From Alphaproteobacteria bacterium (GTDB lineage Bacteria; Pseudomonadota; Alphaproteobacteria; UBA6615), in assembly GCA_039980135.1 (NCBI GenBank), contig JBDXCV010000006.1, positions 213,710 through 277,709 of the forward strand: a stretch of 64,000 bases of DNA, read 5' to 3'. Positions 33,972 to 42,237 of the stretch are shown here, one piece after another. A model generated the notes under the pieces. That model did no database searches. It had not been told where the DNA came from and saw only the letters and a list, made by a program, of their open reading frames with translations. Positions within the stretch are counted from its first letter, which is position 1. Each line of letters starts with the position of its first letter. The translations under genes and the position numbers were made by a program.

Positions 33972-35171
33972 ATGGTTGAAACCTTCAAACCCGAAACCGC
34001 CGAACAGGTCGTTGAGGCGATTGCCTGGGCGACCGGCGAGGAGACGCCCGTCGAAATCGTCGGTACCGGGACCAAGCACGGCTTCGGGCGGCCCATGGGC
34101 GACGGCAACCGCACCATCGCCCACGCGATCGATCTTTCCGGACTTTCGGGCATCACCCTGTACGAGCCAGAGGAGCTGGTCCTGTCGGCCTGGGCGGGCA
34201 CGCCGCTGGCCGAAATCGAGGCCGCCGTCGCGGCGAAAGGGCAAATGCTGGCGTTCGAGCCGCCGCATTTCGCACGCTTGTACGGAAACGAGGGCGGTAC
34301 GCTGGGCGGCATGATCGCCTGTAATCTGGCCGGCCCGCGTCGGGTCAAGGCGGGCGCGGCGCGCGACCATATTCTGGGGATCGAGGCGGTGACGGGCCGT
34401 GGCGATCTGGTGAAGAGCGGCGGCCGGGTGGTCAAGAACGTTACCGGCTACGACCTGTCGAAGCTGTTGACCGGGTCCTTCGGCACTCTGGCGGCGCTGA
34501 CCCGGATCACGATCAAGGTGCTGCCCGCCGCGGAGACCGAGGAAACAATCCTGCTGTCCGGCCTGGACGACGCTGCGGCTATCGAAACCATGACGGCGGC
34601 GCTGAACTCCAGCAACGAGGTGTCCGGGGCGGCACATTTGCCGGACGGACTGGCATCCACCCAAGGTCCGGTCACCGCGTTCCGGGTCGAGGGCTTCGTT
34701 CCCTCGGTGTCGGCACGTGCCGAAGCGCTACAGGAGCTGGTTGGCACACGCGGGAGGGTCACGACGCTTGATCGTGAGGCGTCAAAAGCCTTCTGGACAT
34801 CCGTGCGCGACGCCGAGGGTGTGGGCGACGGTAAATCGCCGCTCTGGCGCCTCTCCGTCACACCGGACAGGGCGGCCGATGTTACGGCCGCCATCCTGGC
34901 CGAAGTCCCGGGGACGGTAATGTATGACTGGGGGGGTGGATTGATCTGGTTCCGCGCCGATGGCGCGGACGTCGCGGCAAACGTACGCGCCGCGCTCGCC
35001 GCAAACGGCGGTGGTCATGCCACCCTGGTGCGTGCGCCGAACAATACGCGCCGCAATGTCGATGTGTTCGAGCCGCAGCCCGCCCCGCTGGCGGCGCTGT
35101 CGCGCCGGGTCAAGGAAAGCTTCGATCCGCGCCATATCCTCAACCCCGGCCGCATGTATAACGGGGTCTGA
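33972..35171 (+). CDS. glcE: Glycolate oxidase FAD-binding subunit GlcE
   Basis: The start is ATG 33972 (399 residues); longer frames lie within glcD. The PCMH FAD domain is recognisable in VEIVGTGTKHGFGRPMG, LSAWAGTPLAEIEAAVAAKGQ, FEPPHFARL and GGTLGGMIACNLAGPRR, and the tail ends KESFDPRHILNPGRMY. GlcE is shorter than GlcD and lacks its C-terminal catalytic part. It sits between glcD and glcF with small gaps (8 and 3 bases), so all three are made together. Confidence 0.94.
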   Translation: MVETFKPETAEQVVEAIAWATGEETPVEIVGTGTKHGFGRPMGDGNRTIAHAIDLSGLSGITLYEPEELVLSAWAGTPLAEIEAAVAAKGQMLAFEPPHFARLYGNEGGTLGGMIACNLAGPRRVKAGAARDHILGIEAVTGRGDLVKSGGRVVKNVTGYDLSKLLTGSFGTLAALTRITIKVLPAAETEETILLSGLDDAAAIETMTAALNSSNEVSGAAHLPDGLASTQGPVTAFRVEGFVPSVSARAEALQELVGTRGRVTTLDREASKAFWTSVRDAEGVGDGKSPLWRLSVTPDRAADVTAAILAEVPGTVMYDWGGGLIWFRADGADVAANVRAALAANGGGHATLVRAPNNTRRNVDVFEPQPAPLAALSRRVKESFDPRHILNPGRMYNGV

Positions 35172-35174
35172 TCG

Positions 35175-36467
35175 ATGCAAACGCACTTCTCACTCGCCCA
35201 GCTCGCCGATCCCGACATCGCGGTCGCCAACGACATCCTGCGTGCCTGCGTGCATTGCGGCTTCTGCACCGCGACCTGTCCGACCTATGCCTTGTTGGGC
35301 GACGAACTCGACAGCCCGCGCGGACGCATCTACCTGATGAAGCAGATGCTTGAAGCCGACGCGCCGGCCGATGAGGAGACCGTCCGGCATGTGGACCGAT
35401 GCTTGTCGTGCCTTTCCTGCATGACCACATGCCCGTCTGGCGTGCACTACCAGCATCTGGTCGATCACGGCCGCAAACATATCGAACAGACATACACCCG
35501 GCCCCTGTTCGAGCGGATGATCCGCTGGACGCTGGCCTGGTCCATCCCCCATCCGTTGCGGTTTCGCACATTGCTGGCTGCGGCATCGCTGGCACGTCCG
35601 CTGCGTGGACTGTTTCGCGGGCGTACGCGCGCGATGCTGGATCTCGCCCCGACCGATCTGGGCCCGCCGTCCCCCGTGGACGTACCCCAGGTCTTCCCCG
35701 CCGAAGGTACGCGCCGCGGCCGGGTTGCATTGCTGAACGGTTGCGCGCAGACCGTGATCGCGCCACAGATCAACGAGGCGACCGTGCGGTTGCTGACCCG
35801 GATCGGTGTCGAGGTCGTGGTGGCGGACGGCGCGGGCTGCTGCGGTTCTCTCGTGCATCATATGGGCAAGGTCGATGCGTCCCACGCGCAAGCTGCCGCG
35901 AATATCGATGCCTGGATCGCCGAAGCAGATGGCAAAGGCCTTGATGCCATTATCATCAACACCAGCGGTTGTGGCACCACGGTCAAGGATTACGGGTTCA
36001 TGTTCCGCGAGGATGCGGCGTATGCGGACAAGGCCGCGCGTGTTTCGGCTCTGACCCGCGATGTGAGCGAGTATCTTGCGGCGCTGGAGCCCGAGCTGAA
36101 GCCGGTCGCAGACATCCCCGATATGCGGGTGACCTATCACGCGGCCTGCTCGCTGCAGCACGGTCAGCAGATCCGTACGCCACCCAAGGCGTTGCTGGCG
36201 GCGGCCGGGTTCACGGTGAGCGAGCCTGGCGAGGGGCATCTGTGTTGCGGCTCGGCCGGTACCTACAACATCCTGCAGCCGGAGATCGCCGGGCGTTTGC
36301 GGGACCGCAAGGCGGCGAACATCGCCCGCACGACGCCCGAAGTGGTTGCCACGGGGAACATCGGCTGCATCACACAGCTTGCCGGGGCGCTCGACGCGCC
36401 GGTGGTCCATACGGTCGAGCTGCTCGACTGGGCGACGGGCGGTCCGAAACCGAAGAAACTCGGTTAG
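35175..36467 (+). CDS. glcF: Glycolate oxidase iron-sulfur subunit GlcF
   Basis: A 430-residue protein with two [4Fe-4S] ferredoxin motifs near the N-terminus, CVHCGFCTATCPTY and CLSCLSCMTTCPSG, and two CCG-type domains, GAGCCGSL and HLCCGSAGTYN, that bind further clusters or haem. This is the GlcF/LutA/HdrD pattern. It transfers electrons from the flavin subunits to the quinone pool. Starts 3 bases after glcE. Confidence 0.95.
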   Translation: MQTHFSLAQLADPDIAVANDILRACVHCGFCTATCPTYALLGDELDSPRGRIYLMKQMLEADAPADEETVRHVDRCLSCLSCMTTCPSGVHYQHLVDHGRKHIEQTYTRPLFERMIRWTLAWSIPHPLRFRTLLAAASLARPLRGLFRGRTRAMLDLAPTDLGPPSPVDVPQVFPAEGTRRGRVALLNGCAQTVIAPQINEATVRLLTRIGVEVVVADGAGCCGSLVHHMGKVDASHAQAAANIDAWIAEADGKGLDAIIINTSGCGTTVKDYGFMFREDAAYADKAARVSALTRDVSEYLAALEPELKPVADIPDMRVTYHAACSLQHGQQIRTPPKALLAAAGFTVSEPGEGHLCCGSAGTYNILQPEIAGRLRDRKAANIARTTPEVVATGNIGCITQLAGALDAPVVHTVELLDWATGGPKPKKLG

Positions 36468-36482
36468 ACCGCCAGATCCGGT

Positions 36483-36899
36483 CTATTTGTGGCGTTCCCA
36501 GATGATGGTGGAGGTCGACACGCCGTCGCTGCCTTCACCCTTCAGCACCATGCGATCGCCCTGATGATCGATCACGCGTTTGCGGTCCTGGCCCACGAAA
36601 TTCTCGTTCAGCGCATGCTCGACATGGTGTGTGACGGTGTTGCCGTCGAGCGACCAGCGTCCGGCGTAGCTCAGATAGCTGTCGAACATGCGGGCTTTAT
36701 CGGCATCCGTGGCGTCGGGCATGGCGGGGAACGGACGGCTGCGCGACCGGGTGATCGCGCACATATGGCCGTCGGGGCTGTACATGATGATGCCCATGGG
36801 GTCGGCACCCTGGTTCGGGGTTGTGGTGCCGTCGGGGTTCTCCCGGAAGGTGTCGACGAGATTCCAGGCTCCGATGATGTCTTCGGGTTTGAGGGCCAT
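36483..36899 (-). CDS. Lipocalin-like domain protein
   Basis: From ATG 36899 the product is 138 residues (IGAWNLVDTFRENPDG, MGIIMYSPDGHMCAIT, YAGRWSLDGNTVTHHVE), matching the lipocalin-5 family of small beta-barrel proteins of unknown ligand. The pattern GIIMYSPDGHM is typical. The codons upstream to 37016 lack similarity. It is convergent with glcF (15-base gap). No signal peptide is seen, so it is likely cytosolic. No activity is known. Confidence 0.83.
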   Translation of the reverse strand: MALKPEDIIGAWNLVDTFRENPDGTTTPNQGADPMGIIMYSPDGHMCAITRSRSRPFPAMPDATDADKARMFDSYLSYAGRWSLDGNTVTHHVEHALNENFVGQDRKRVIDHQGDRMVLKGEGSDGVSTSTIIWERHK

Positions 36900-36981
36900 G
36901 AGGGGGGTGTCCTGAGCAGAAGAAACGAGAACTCCATTATAGCGCGAACCGGTGGTCGACGAAGCTGCGACCGACCGGGCG

Positions 36982-37827
36982 CTACGTTCCGAACGATGCA
37001 CGGTAGTTCGTGGCACTCAGGATCACAGATGATTCAAGCGGCGGAGAAATTTTGAATGCCTTTGGCTCGCGGACAAAGTCGTAGAGACGTACGATTCGAA
37101 ATGAATCCGGACGTTCGGCCGATAGTGAACGTTCGTTCTCTGTCAGATAGAAGGGCGTTTTTTTAGGCCCGGTAGTAGTTTTGACCTCAAGAAGGCGCTC
37201 TTGTCCTGATGACGCGAACGATAGAATGTCGTAGCCGGCACCGTCTCCGCGCTCTTTGGATGTCCACTCCACTTTACGCGCTAGATCCTCCCTTCCTGCG
37301 GCATTCAGTCTTGCTCGCTCCGAATCCAGCACTTTCCTTTCACCCTGCTCACCTAGTTCGCGGTTGCGAACATCGCGCTCGGCGGGATTGAACTTGCGAA
37401 CGAGGCGTTTGATGTCTTCGTTGGTAGGTGTTTCAGACTCATTTAGAATCGGCGGAGGCTCGAAATACAGTGTGCTGGAGTCGGTTACTTCGGCCAACGA
37501 GCTATTCAGCCGGGTTTCCATCTCCTGTCCTCGGCTTGCCAGATATCTTTCAATTCCGTCGATGAGAGTTTTCTGAAAATTAACAGCCGGCTTGTAGCCG
37601 AGAATCCATGGTCGTCCGAGCTGCTCCAGCACCGCACTTATGTTTTGATGTTTGTACTCGATCGAGCCTTTTGATCTACCGGTTAGCCTTTGAAGTTCAG
37701 TGTTTCTCTGAGACTTTATGTATGGTTCACCAGCTAGTTCTTTCCAGAGCATCCCAAAGTAGTCCGCCACGATGAGATCAATCTCACTGGCAGACCAAGG
37801 AGTTCCGGAAGGGTTACCGTCGACCAT
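36982..37827 (-). CDS. DUF3883 (PD-(D/E)XK nuclease-like) protein, probably acquired
   Basis: A 281-residue protein. The C-terminal part (about residues 150-250) has ELGEQGERKVLD, GAGYDILSF with D200, and LLEVKTTTGP with E214 and K216, followed by PFYLTENE, the DUF3883 layout related to PD-(D/E)XK nucleases. The N-terminal part (SASEIDLIVADYFGMLWKEL, GRSKGSIEYKHQNISAVLEQLG) is, from memory, a module often fused to such nuclease or HNH domains near restriction systems. The gene is visibly AT-richer than its neighbours and unrelated to them, which suggests transfer. No methylase or specificity gene is adjacent, so an intact restriction system is not shown. Confidence 0.8.
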   Translation of the reverse strand: MVDGNPSGTPWSASEIDLIVADYFGMLWKELAGEPYIKSQRNTELQRLTGRSKGSIEYKHQNISAVLEQLGRPWILGYKPAVNFQKTLIDGIERYLASRGQEMETRLNSSLAEVTDSSTLYFEPPPILNESETPTNEDIKRLVRKFNPAERDVRNRELGEQGERKVLDSERARLNAAGREDLARKVEWTSKERGDGAGYDILSFASSGQERLLEVKTTTGPKKTPFYLTENERSLSAERPDSFRIVRLYDFVREPKAFKISPPLESSVILSATNYRASFGT

Positions 37828-37843
37828 GAAATAGAAAAAGCAC

Positions 37844-37892
37844 GAACAGGAACGAACGACAAGTTTCTCTATCTTCGTGCCAACTCCTGTTC
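37844..37892. repeat. 8-base inverted repeat upstream of the DUF3883 gene
   Basis: GAACAGGA (37844-37851) and TCCTGTTC (37885-37892) flank a 33-base spacer that lies just before the DUF3883 start (37827). It could be an operator pair or the trace of an insertion end. Eight bases in AT-rich DNA could also be chance. Confidence 0.35.
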
Positions 37893-37956
37893 ACATCCGT
37901 GTGGTCTTCTATGAACCCACTTGAGCCGCTCGCAGGGGTCGTCGCATAATTGGTAC

Positions 37957-38511
37957 ATGCGCAAATTGTGCCTCGCCATCGTCATTGCCATCGCGATCAC
38001 CGGGCCGCGCCACGCTGGGGCGGACCAGAACGACCCGCGCCTCGACAATCTCTTCCTGATCCTGCAGTCGAGCGAAGAGGAGATTGAGATACGCGCGGCC
38101 GAGAATCTGATCTGGACGACCTGGATTGCGCATGAGAACAGCGAGAACACGCGGTTGATGTACATGGGGATCAAGGCCATGGCGGACCGGCGTTTCGACG
38201 ACGCGGTGGAGCTGTATACCGCGCTGATCGACCAGGCGCCGGACTATGCCGAGGCCTGGAACAAGCGGGCCACCGTCTATTTCATCCAAGGCAAGCTCGC
38301 CCTGTCGTCGGCCGATGTCGAACAGACATTGGCGCTCGAGCCCCGGCATTTCGGTGCCCTCAGTGGGTTGGGACAGATCGAAATGCTGCGCGGCAACGGG
38401 GATGCTGCGCTGCAGGCGTTCGAGGATGCGGTGAAGGTCCACCCCCGAATGGCGGGGATGCATGACCTCATTCGGGACCTGAAACAGCGGGTGCGCGGGC
38501 AGGAACTGTAG
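37957..38511 (+). CDS. Secreted TPR repeat protein
   Basis: From ATG 37957 the product has 184 residues with a signal peptide (MRKLCLAIVIAIAITGPRHAGA). The mature part has about three TPR units (KAMADRRFDDAVELYTALIDQ, YAEAWNKRATVYFIQGK, FGALSGLGQIEMLRGN, ALQAFEDAVKVHP). It should be a periplasmic protein-interaction module. It belongs to a common, functionally undefined alphaproteobacterial TPR family. It is divergent from the DUF3883 gene and 136 bases upstream of an MFS gene. Confidence 0.83.
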   Translation: MRKLCLAIVIAIAITGPRHAGADQNDPRLDNLFLILQSSEEEIEIRAAENLIWTTWIAHENSENTRLMYMGIKAMADRRFDDAVELYTALIDQAPDYAEAWNKRATVYFIQGKLALSSADVEQTLALEPRHFGALSGLGQIEMLRGNGDAALQAFEDAVKVHPRMAGMHDLIRDLKQRVRGQEL

Positions 38512-38647
38512 GCGCGACCGGGCATTGGGGTTGATCGGTGCTCGACTTTTTGTGTCGCGCGACCGATGTTCATGCAATCAAGCGATTCCATGCTGAATGC
38601 TGCGGTTCTCCCGACCCGCATTTGGTTTCAAACACCGGAAGGTATCG

Positions 38648-39859
38648 ATGACCCTGGCTCTCAACCGACAACAGGTAATGGTGATGGGTGCCGGCGCATT
38701 CCTGCTCGCGGTGGTGCTCGGCGTCCGCCAGGTGCTCGGGATGTACCTGGTGCCGATGACCATAGACCTTGGCTGGAGCCGCGAGCTCTTTGGAATAGCC
38801 ATGGGGCTCCAGAACCTGGTCTGGGGGGCATCGCAACCCTTCATCGGCGGGCTTGCCGACCGCTACGGTTCTGGCCGGGTCATTGTCGGCGGCGCGATCT
38901 GTTATGCGCTTGGCGTACTGGGTATGGCGAGCGCGATCACGCCGACGGAATTGTTGATCTCCGGTGGCGTACTGATCGGTCTCGGCATGAGCGGTGTGGG
39001 CATGGCTGTCGTCTATGGCGCCGTTGCGCGGATGGTGGCTCCCGAAAAACGGACCTATGCCATGGCGATCGTCAGCACGATCGGTGCGCTCGGCCCGTTC
39101 CTGTTGCCCCCGGTCACCCAGATCGTAATCGGCGGCTTTGGCTGGGAAGTGTCGCTCGTCGCAACCGCAGGTGTGGTGGCGTTGATGATTCCGCTCGGCG
39201 CGATGATCCGCGGCAGGGCCGACAACGAGGCCGGCGCGGCGCCACAGAGCTGGACACAGGCACTCGGCGAAGCGCGCAAGAATCGCGGCTACCTGCTCCT
39301 GGTCGCGGGTTTCTTCGTCTGCGGCTTCCACGTCACGTTCATCGGCACCCACCTGCCAGGTTTTGTTGCCTGGTGCGGGCTCGCGGCGACGGTCGGGGGG
39401 TGGGCCTTGTTCATGATCGGCGGCGGCAACATCATTGGCACCTTTACGGCGGGTGTGCTCAGCAACCGGTTCAAGCAGAAAAACCTCTTGAGTCTGATCT
39501 ATCTGGCGCGCGCCGCTCTGATCGCGTGGATGATGCTGATGCCCAAGACCGAGCTTACGATCTACATCTTCTCCGGTGTATTCGGATTGCTTTGGCTCTC
39601 CACGGTGCCGCTCACCAGCGGCGTGGTGGCCAGGATATTCGGCGCACGCCATCTCGGCATGCTGTTTGGGTTGGTCTTCTTCAGCCATCAGATCGGCGCG
39701 TTCCTCGGCGCCTGGCTCGGTGGCCTGAACTTCGACGTAACCGGGGATTATAACGCGGTCTGGTTCACCTCGATCCTGCTCGGGCTGCTGGCGGCGGCGC
39801 TGCACTGGCCGATCCGCGACGAGCCTGTGGAGCGGCTTTTGTCTCCGCAATCTGCCTGA
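38648..39859 (+). CDS. MFS transporter
   Basis: The ATG at 38648 has GGAAGG 7 bases upstream, giving 403 residues; an ATG at 38597 is weaker. Twelve hydrophobic helices are visible. MFS motifs include GGLADRYGSGRVI (loop 2-3, the G-x-L-a-D-r motif) and APEKRTYAMAIVSTIGALG. The family resembles the oxalate/formate or monocarboxylate-type carriers (OFA-like, FLWLSTVPLTSGVV, GARHLGMLFGLVFFSHQIGAFLG). Substrate not known. A stem-loop CCCCGG-TTT-CCGGGG follows at 39865-39879 without a T tract. Confidence 0.92.
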   Translation: MTLALNRQQVMVMGAGAFLLAVVLGVRQVLGMYLVPMTIDLGWSRELFGIAMGLQNLVWGASQPFIGGLADRYGSGRVIVGGAICYALGVLGMASAITPTELLISGGVLIGLGMSGVGMAVVYGAVARMVAPEKRTYAMAIVSTIGALGPFLLPPVTQIVIGGFGWEVSLVATAGVVALMIPLGAMIRGRADNEAGAAPQSWTQALGEARKNRGYLLLVAGFFVCGFHVTFIGTHLPGFVAWCGLAATVGGWALFMIGGGNIIGTFTAGVLSNRFKQKNLLSLIYLARAALIAWMMLMPKTELTIYIFSGVFGLLWLSTVPLTSGVVARIFGARHLGMLFGLVFFSHQIGAFLGAWLGGLNFDVTGDYNAVWFTSILLGLLAAALHWPIRDEPVERLLSPQSA

Positions 39860-39938
39860 TTTCGCCCCGGTTTCCGGGGATAACACCGCAAACACGCATT
39901 TATTCCGTTATGCGGAATTCAAGCAGGCGTGACTTGTT

Positions 39939-39981
39939 TTCGTTCGTGCGCACCCCCATCGTAGGGTCACGCACGAACGAA
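39939..39981. promoter_or_regulatory. 12-base inverted repeat in the msrP leader
   Basis: TTCGTTCGTGCG (39939-39950) and CGCACGAACGAA (39970-39981) are exact reverse complements around a 19-base spacer, ending 11 bases before the msrP ATG and overlapping its likely ribosome-binding region. It may be a regulator site or an mRNA hairpin that controls translation of msrP. Function is inferred from position. Confidence 0.6.
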
Positions 39982-39992
39982 CGGAGATCGAC

Positions 39993-40970
39993 ATGCTGGT
40001 GAAGGTGAAGCGGGGCTGGGAGTTGCCCGAGAGCGCGGTGACGCCCGAAGATATCTATCTCAATCGCCGGCAGATCGTGAAGGCGCTGGGGGTCGCTCCC
40101 GCTATCGCGGCGACCGCGAGTGTTTTGCCGTCAGGCATGGCGATGGCCGCGACCGACCCGTCCGCCGGCCTCTATCCCGTGCCACGTAACGAGAAGTACA
40201 CGGTCGACCGTGCGCTCACGGCAGAGAAAGAGGCGACGAGCTACAACAATTTCTATGAATTCGGCTCCCACAAACAGATCTCGCGCGCCGCACAACGTCT
40301 TGAAACCCGTCCCTGGAATATCGTCATCGACGGGATGGTCGAGAAGGAGTTTGAGATCGGGATCGACGATCTGTTGAAGCAGGTCTCGCTGGAGGAACGG
40401 GTCTATCGCCATCGCTGTGTCGAGGCCTGGGCGATGACGGTGCCCTGGTCCGGGTTTCCGATGAAACAGCTGGTCGATCTGGCCAAGCCGACGTCCGGCG
40501 CGAAGTATGTGACGATGCAGACGATTGCCGAGAGCAAGGCGGAAATGCCGGGCCTGCGCCAGTTCTGGTATCCGTGGCCTTATCAGGAAGGCCTGACGAT
40601 GGAAGAGGCGACCAACGACCTGGCCTTCATGGTTACCGGCCTGTACGGCAAACCGGTCCCACCCCAAAATGGTGCGCCCCTGCGCCTTGCGGTGCCGTGG
40701 AAGTACGGATTCAAGTCGATCAAGTCGATCATCCGCTTCTCGTTCACGGACAAACAGCCCATGACCTTCTGGGAATCGCTTCAGGCCAAGGAATATGGCT
40801 TCTGGGCCAACGTCAATCCGGAGATCGATCATCCGCGCTGGAGCCAGGCCACCGAATGGCTGCTGGGTGGTCGCCAGAGCGACCGTGTGCCGACGCGGCT
40901 CTACAACGGCTACACGGAGTTCGTGGCAGGCATGTATCCCGCCGATGCGGGTGACGTCTACTTCCGCTAG
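39993..40970 (+). CDS. msrP: Protein-methionine-sulfoxide reductase catalytic subunit MsrP
   Basis: A 325-residue molybdopterin enzyme. Its Tat signal has R25-R26 in LNRRQIVKALG and a cleavage region near GMAMAA; the Mo-binding Cys is C142 in YRHRCVEAWAM. The FYEFGSHKQI and WPYQEGLTMEEA segments are typical of YedY/MsrP. It repairs periplasmic proteins with oxidised Met, taking electrons from the haem membrane protein MsrQ. No msrQ gene is adjacent; the plus-strand region after it contains only a hairpin and a candidate minus-strand RNA. Start at ATG 39993. Confidence 0.95.
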   Translation: MLVKVKRGWELPESAVTPEDIYLNRRQIVKALGVAPAIAATASVLPSGMAMAATDPSAGLYPVPRNEKYTVDRALTAEKEATSYNNFYEFGSHKQISRAAQRLETRPWNIVIDGMVEKEFEIGIDDLLKQVSLEERVYRHRCVEAWAMTVPWSGFPMKQLVDLAKPTSGAKYVTMQTIAESKAEMPGLRQFWYPWPYQEGLTMEEATNDLAFMVTGLYGKPVPPQNGAPLRLAVPWKYGFKSIKSIIRFSFTDKQPMTFWESLQAKEYGFWANVNPEIDHPRWSQATEWLLGGRQSDRVPTRLYNGYTEFVAGMYPADAGDVYFR

Positions 40971-41003
40971 ACACGGACGCGGGCTTGCGCAAACCCGTTT
41001 TCC

Positions 41004-41034
41004 AAAAATAAAGCCGGGCCCCGAAGGGCCCGGC
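41004..41034 (-). terminator. Intrinsic terminator on the minus strand
   Basis: A perfect 9-base GCCGGGCCC/GGGCCCGGC stem (41013-41021 with 41026-41034); in the minus direction the loop is TTCG and TTTATTTTT follows. In the plus direction no T run follows, so it is chiefly a minus-strand terminator, though it may also stall transcripts from msrP. No protein gene ends nearby on the minus strand, except LysR 238 bases upstream. Confidence 0.9.
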
Positions 41035-41190
41035 AAGTGAACAGGGAGGCGTTACGTCTTTGGGAGACGCCGAGGCCGTGTTCAATGGCCTCGAAAGCCG
41101 CAGGTCCGCTGGGAGGAACAGACCGGCAGCGTGGTGCGTGTCGCACCGTGTGTATCCATTAGATAGTGTGCCGAAGCCCCGAGGAGGAGG
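41004..41190 (-). ncRNA. Candidate small RNA with several CUCC motifs
   Basis: The 300 bases between msrP and LysR encode no convincing protein. Reading on the minus strand, they contain CCTCCTCCTC (41181-41190), TTCCTCCC (41111-41118), a hairpin CGAGGCC-N9-GGCCTCG (41071-41093), a small hairpin CGTC-TCCCAAA-GACG with CUCCC at its loop (41055-41069), an unpaired CCTCCC (about 41043-41050), and then a perfect terminator. Repeated anti-Shine-Dalgarno motifs before a terminator are typical of alphaproteobacterial antisense sRNAs. The 5' end is unknown; it could also be a long LysR 3' UTR or a 3'-UTR-derived RNA. Confidence 0.47.
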
Positions 41191-41271
41191 CCGCTAAACC
41201 GTTAACCAGACATGCGCGTATTGCATGGCTTGAAAGTGTGTGATTCCAGAGGCTTGGCGGAACGCAATGCC

Positions 41272-42171
41272 CTAGAAACGCGTTTCTGCGACCTTGCTCA
41301 GCAGAAAATCCCGGAAAACCGCGATTCGTTGCGAGTTGCGCAGTTCCTCTGGATAGACGAAATACGCATCGTTCCCCGGACCCTCGAGTTCGGGCAGGAT
41401 TCGTACAAGGCTCTTGCCTTCGCGGGCCAGGAAATCCGGCAAGCCTGCGACACCGACCCCCGCCTCGACCGCGCGAAACATCCCGTAGAGATTGTTCAGG
41501 GTCAGGACCTTGCGTGGCTCTTCGTTGGTGGCATCGCGTACCGCATTCAGGAGCCAGTTGATATTGGCCACCGGCATGGCGACATCCTCGCCATAGGCGA
41601 TCAGGTCATGGTTCGCCAGGTCCCTGACCTTCTCCGGCATTCCCCGGTTCTGCAGGTAGTCGGGCGACGCGAAGATGTGGGTGTGCACACGCGTCAGGCG
41701 GCGCTGGATCAGGTCGCCCTGGGTCGGTGGGGTGAGCCGGATCGCACAGTCCGCTTCCCGCATGGAAACATCAAGCTCCTCGTCGGTGGTGACGAGGTTC
41801 ACCTCGATGTCCGGGTACATATCGATGAATTCGGAGATGCGCGGTGTCAGCCAGAGTGAGCCCAGTCCGACGGCCGTGGCGATCTTGAGCGGACCCTGGG
41901 GCCGCTCCTGGGAATCTGTCAACCGTGCCTCGACCATGGTCAGCTTGGCGAACACATCGTGCACGGTGCGATATAAAAGCTCGCCCTGTTCGGTCAGGAT
42001 CAGGCCGCGCGCATGACGGTGAAACAGTCGCGAGCCGAGGCTGTCCTCGAGGGAACTGATCTGCCGGCTGACAGCCGATTGGCTCAGATGCAGGACCTCA
42101 CCCGCATGGGTGAAGCTGCCAGCATCTGCCACCGCGTGAAAAATACGCAGTTTGTCCCAATCCATGGCCAT
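41272..42171 (-). CDS. LysR family transcriptional regulator
   Basis: A 299-residue regulator with the N-terminal winged HTH (DKLRIFHAVADAGSFTHAGEVLHLSQSAVSRQISSLED) and effector-binding domain starting near GPLKIATAVGLGSLW. ATG 42171 or the ATG two codons later could be the start. It lies 66 bases downstream of trxB in the same direction, an arrangement common in alphaproteobacteria. Targets are unknown. Confidence 0.93.
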   Translation of the reverse strand: MAMDWDKLRIFHAVADAGSFTHAGEVLHLSQSAVSRQISSLEDSLGSRLFHRHARGLILTEQGELLYRTVHDVFAKLTMVEARLTDSQERPQGPLKIATAVGLGSLWLTPRISEFIDMYPDIEVNLVTTDEELDVSMREADCAIRLTPPTQGDLIQRRLTRVHTHIFASPDYLQNRGMPEKVRDLANHDLIAYGEDVAMPVANINWLLNAVRDATNEEPRKVLTLNNLYGMFRAVEAGVGVAGLPDFLAREGKSLVRILPELEGPGNDAYFVYPEELRNSQRIAVFRDFLLSKVAETRF

Positions 42172-42237
42172 AAGGCCGTTCCCCCACGGATCGTCTCACA
42201 CGAGACGCGCGCGATGCGAAATTGCGTGTGCGCTGGC

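Noticed and set aside
37844..37956. tRNA fragment or attachment site near the DUF3883 gene
   Set aside because: The sequence between the DUF3883 and TPR genes has no tRNA-like arm and no matching direct repeat on the other side of the DUF3883 gene.
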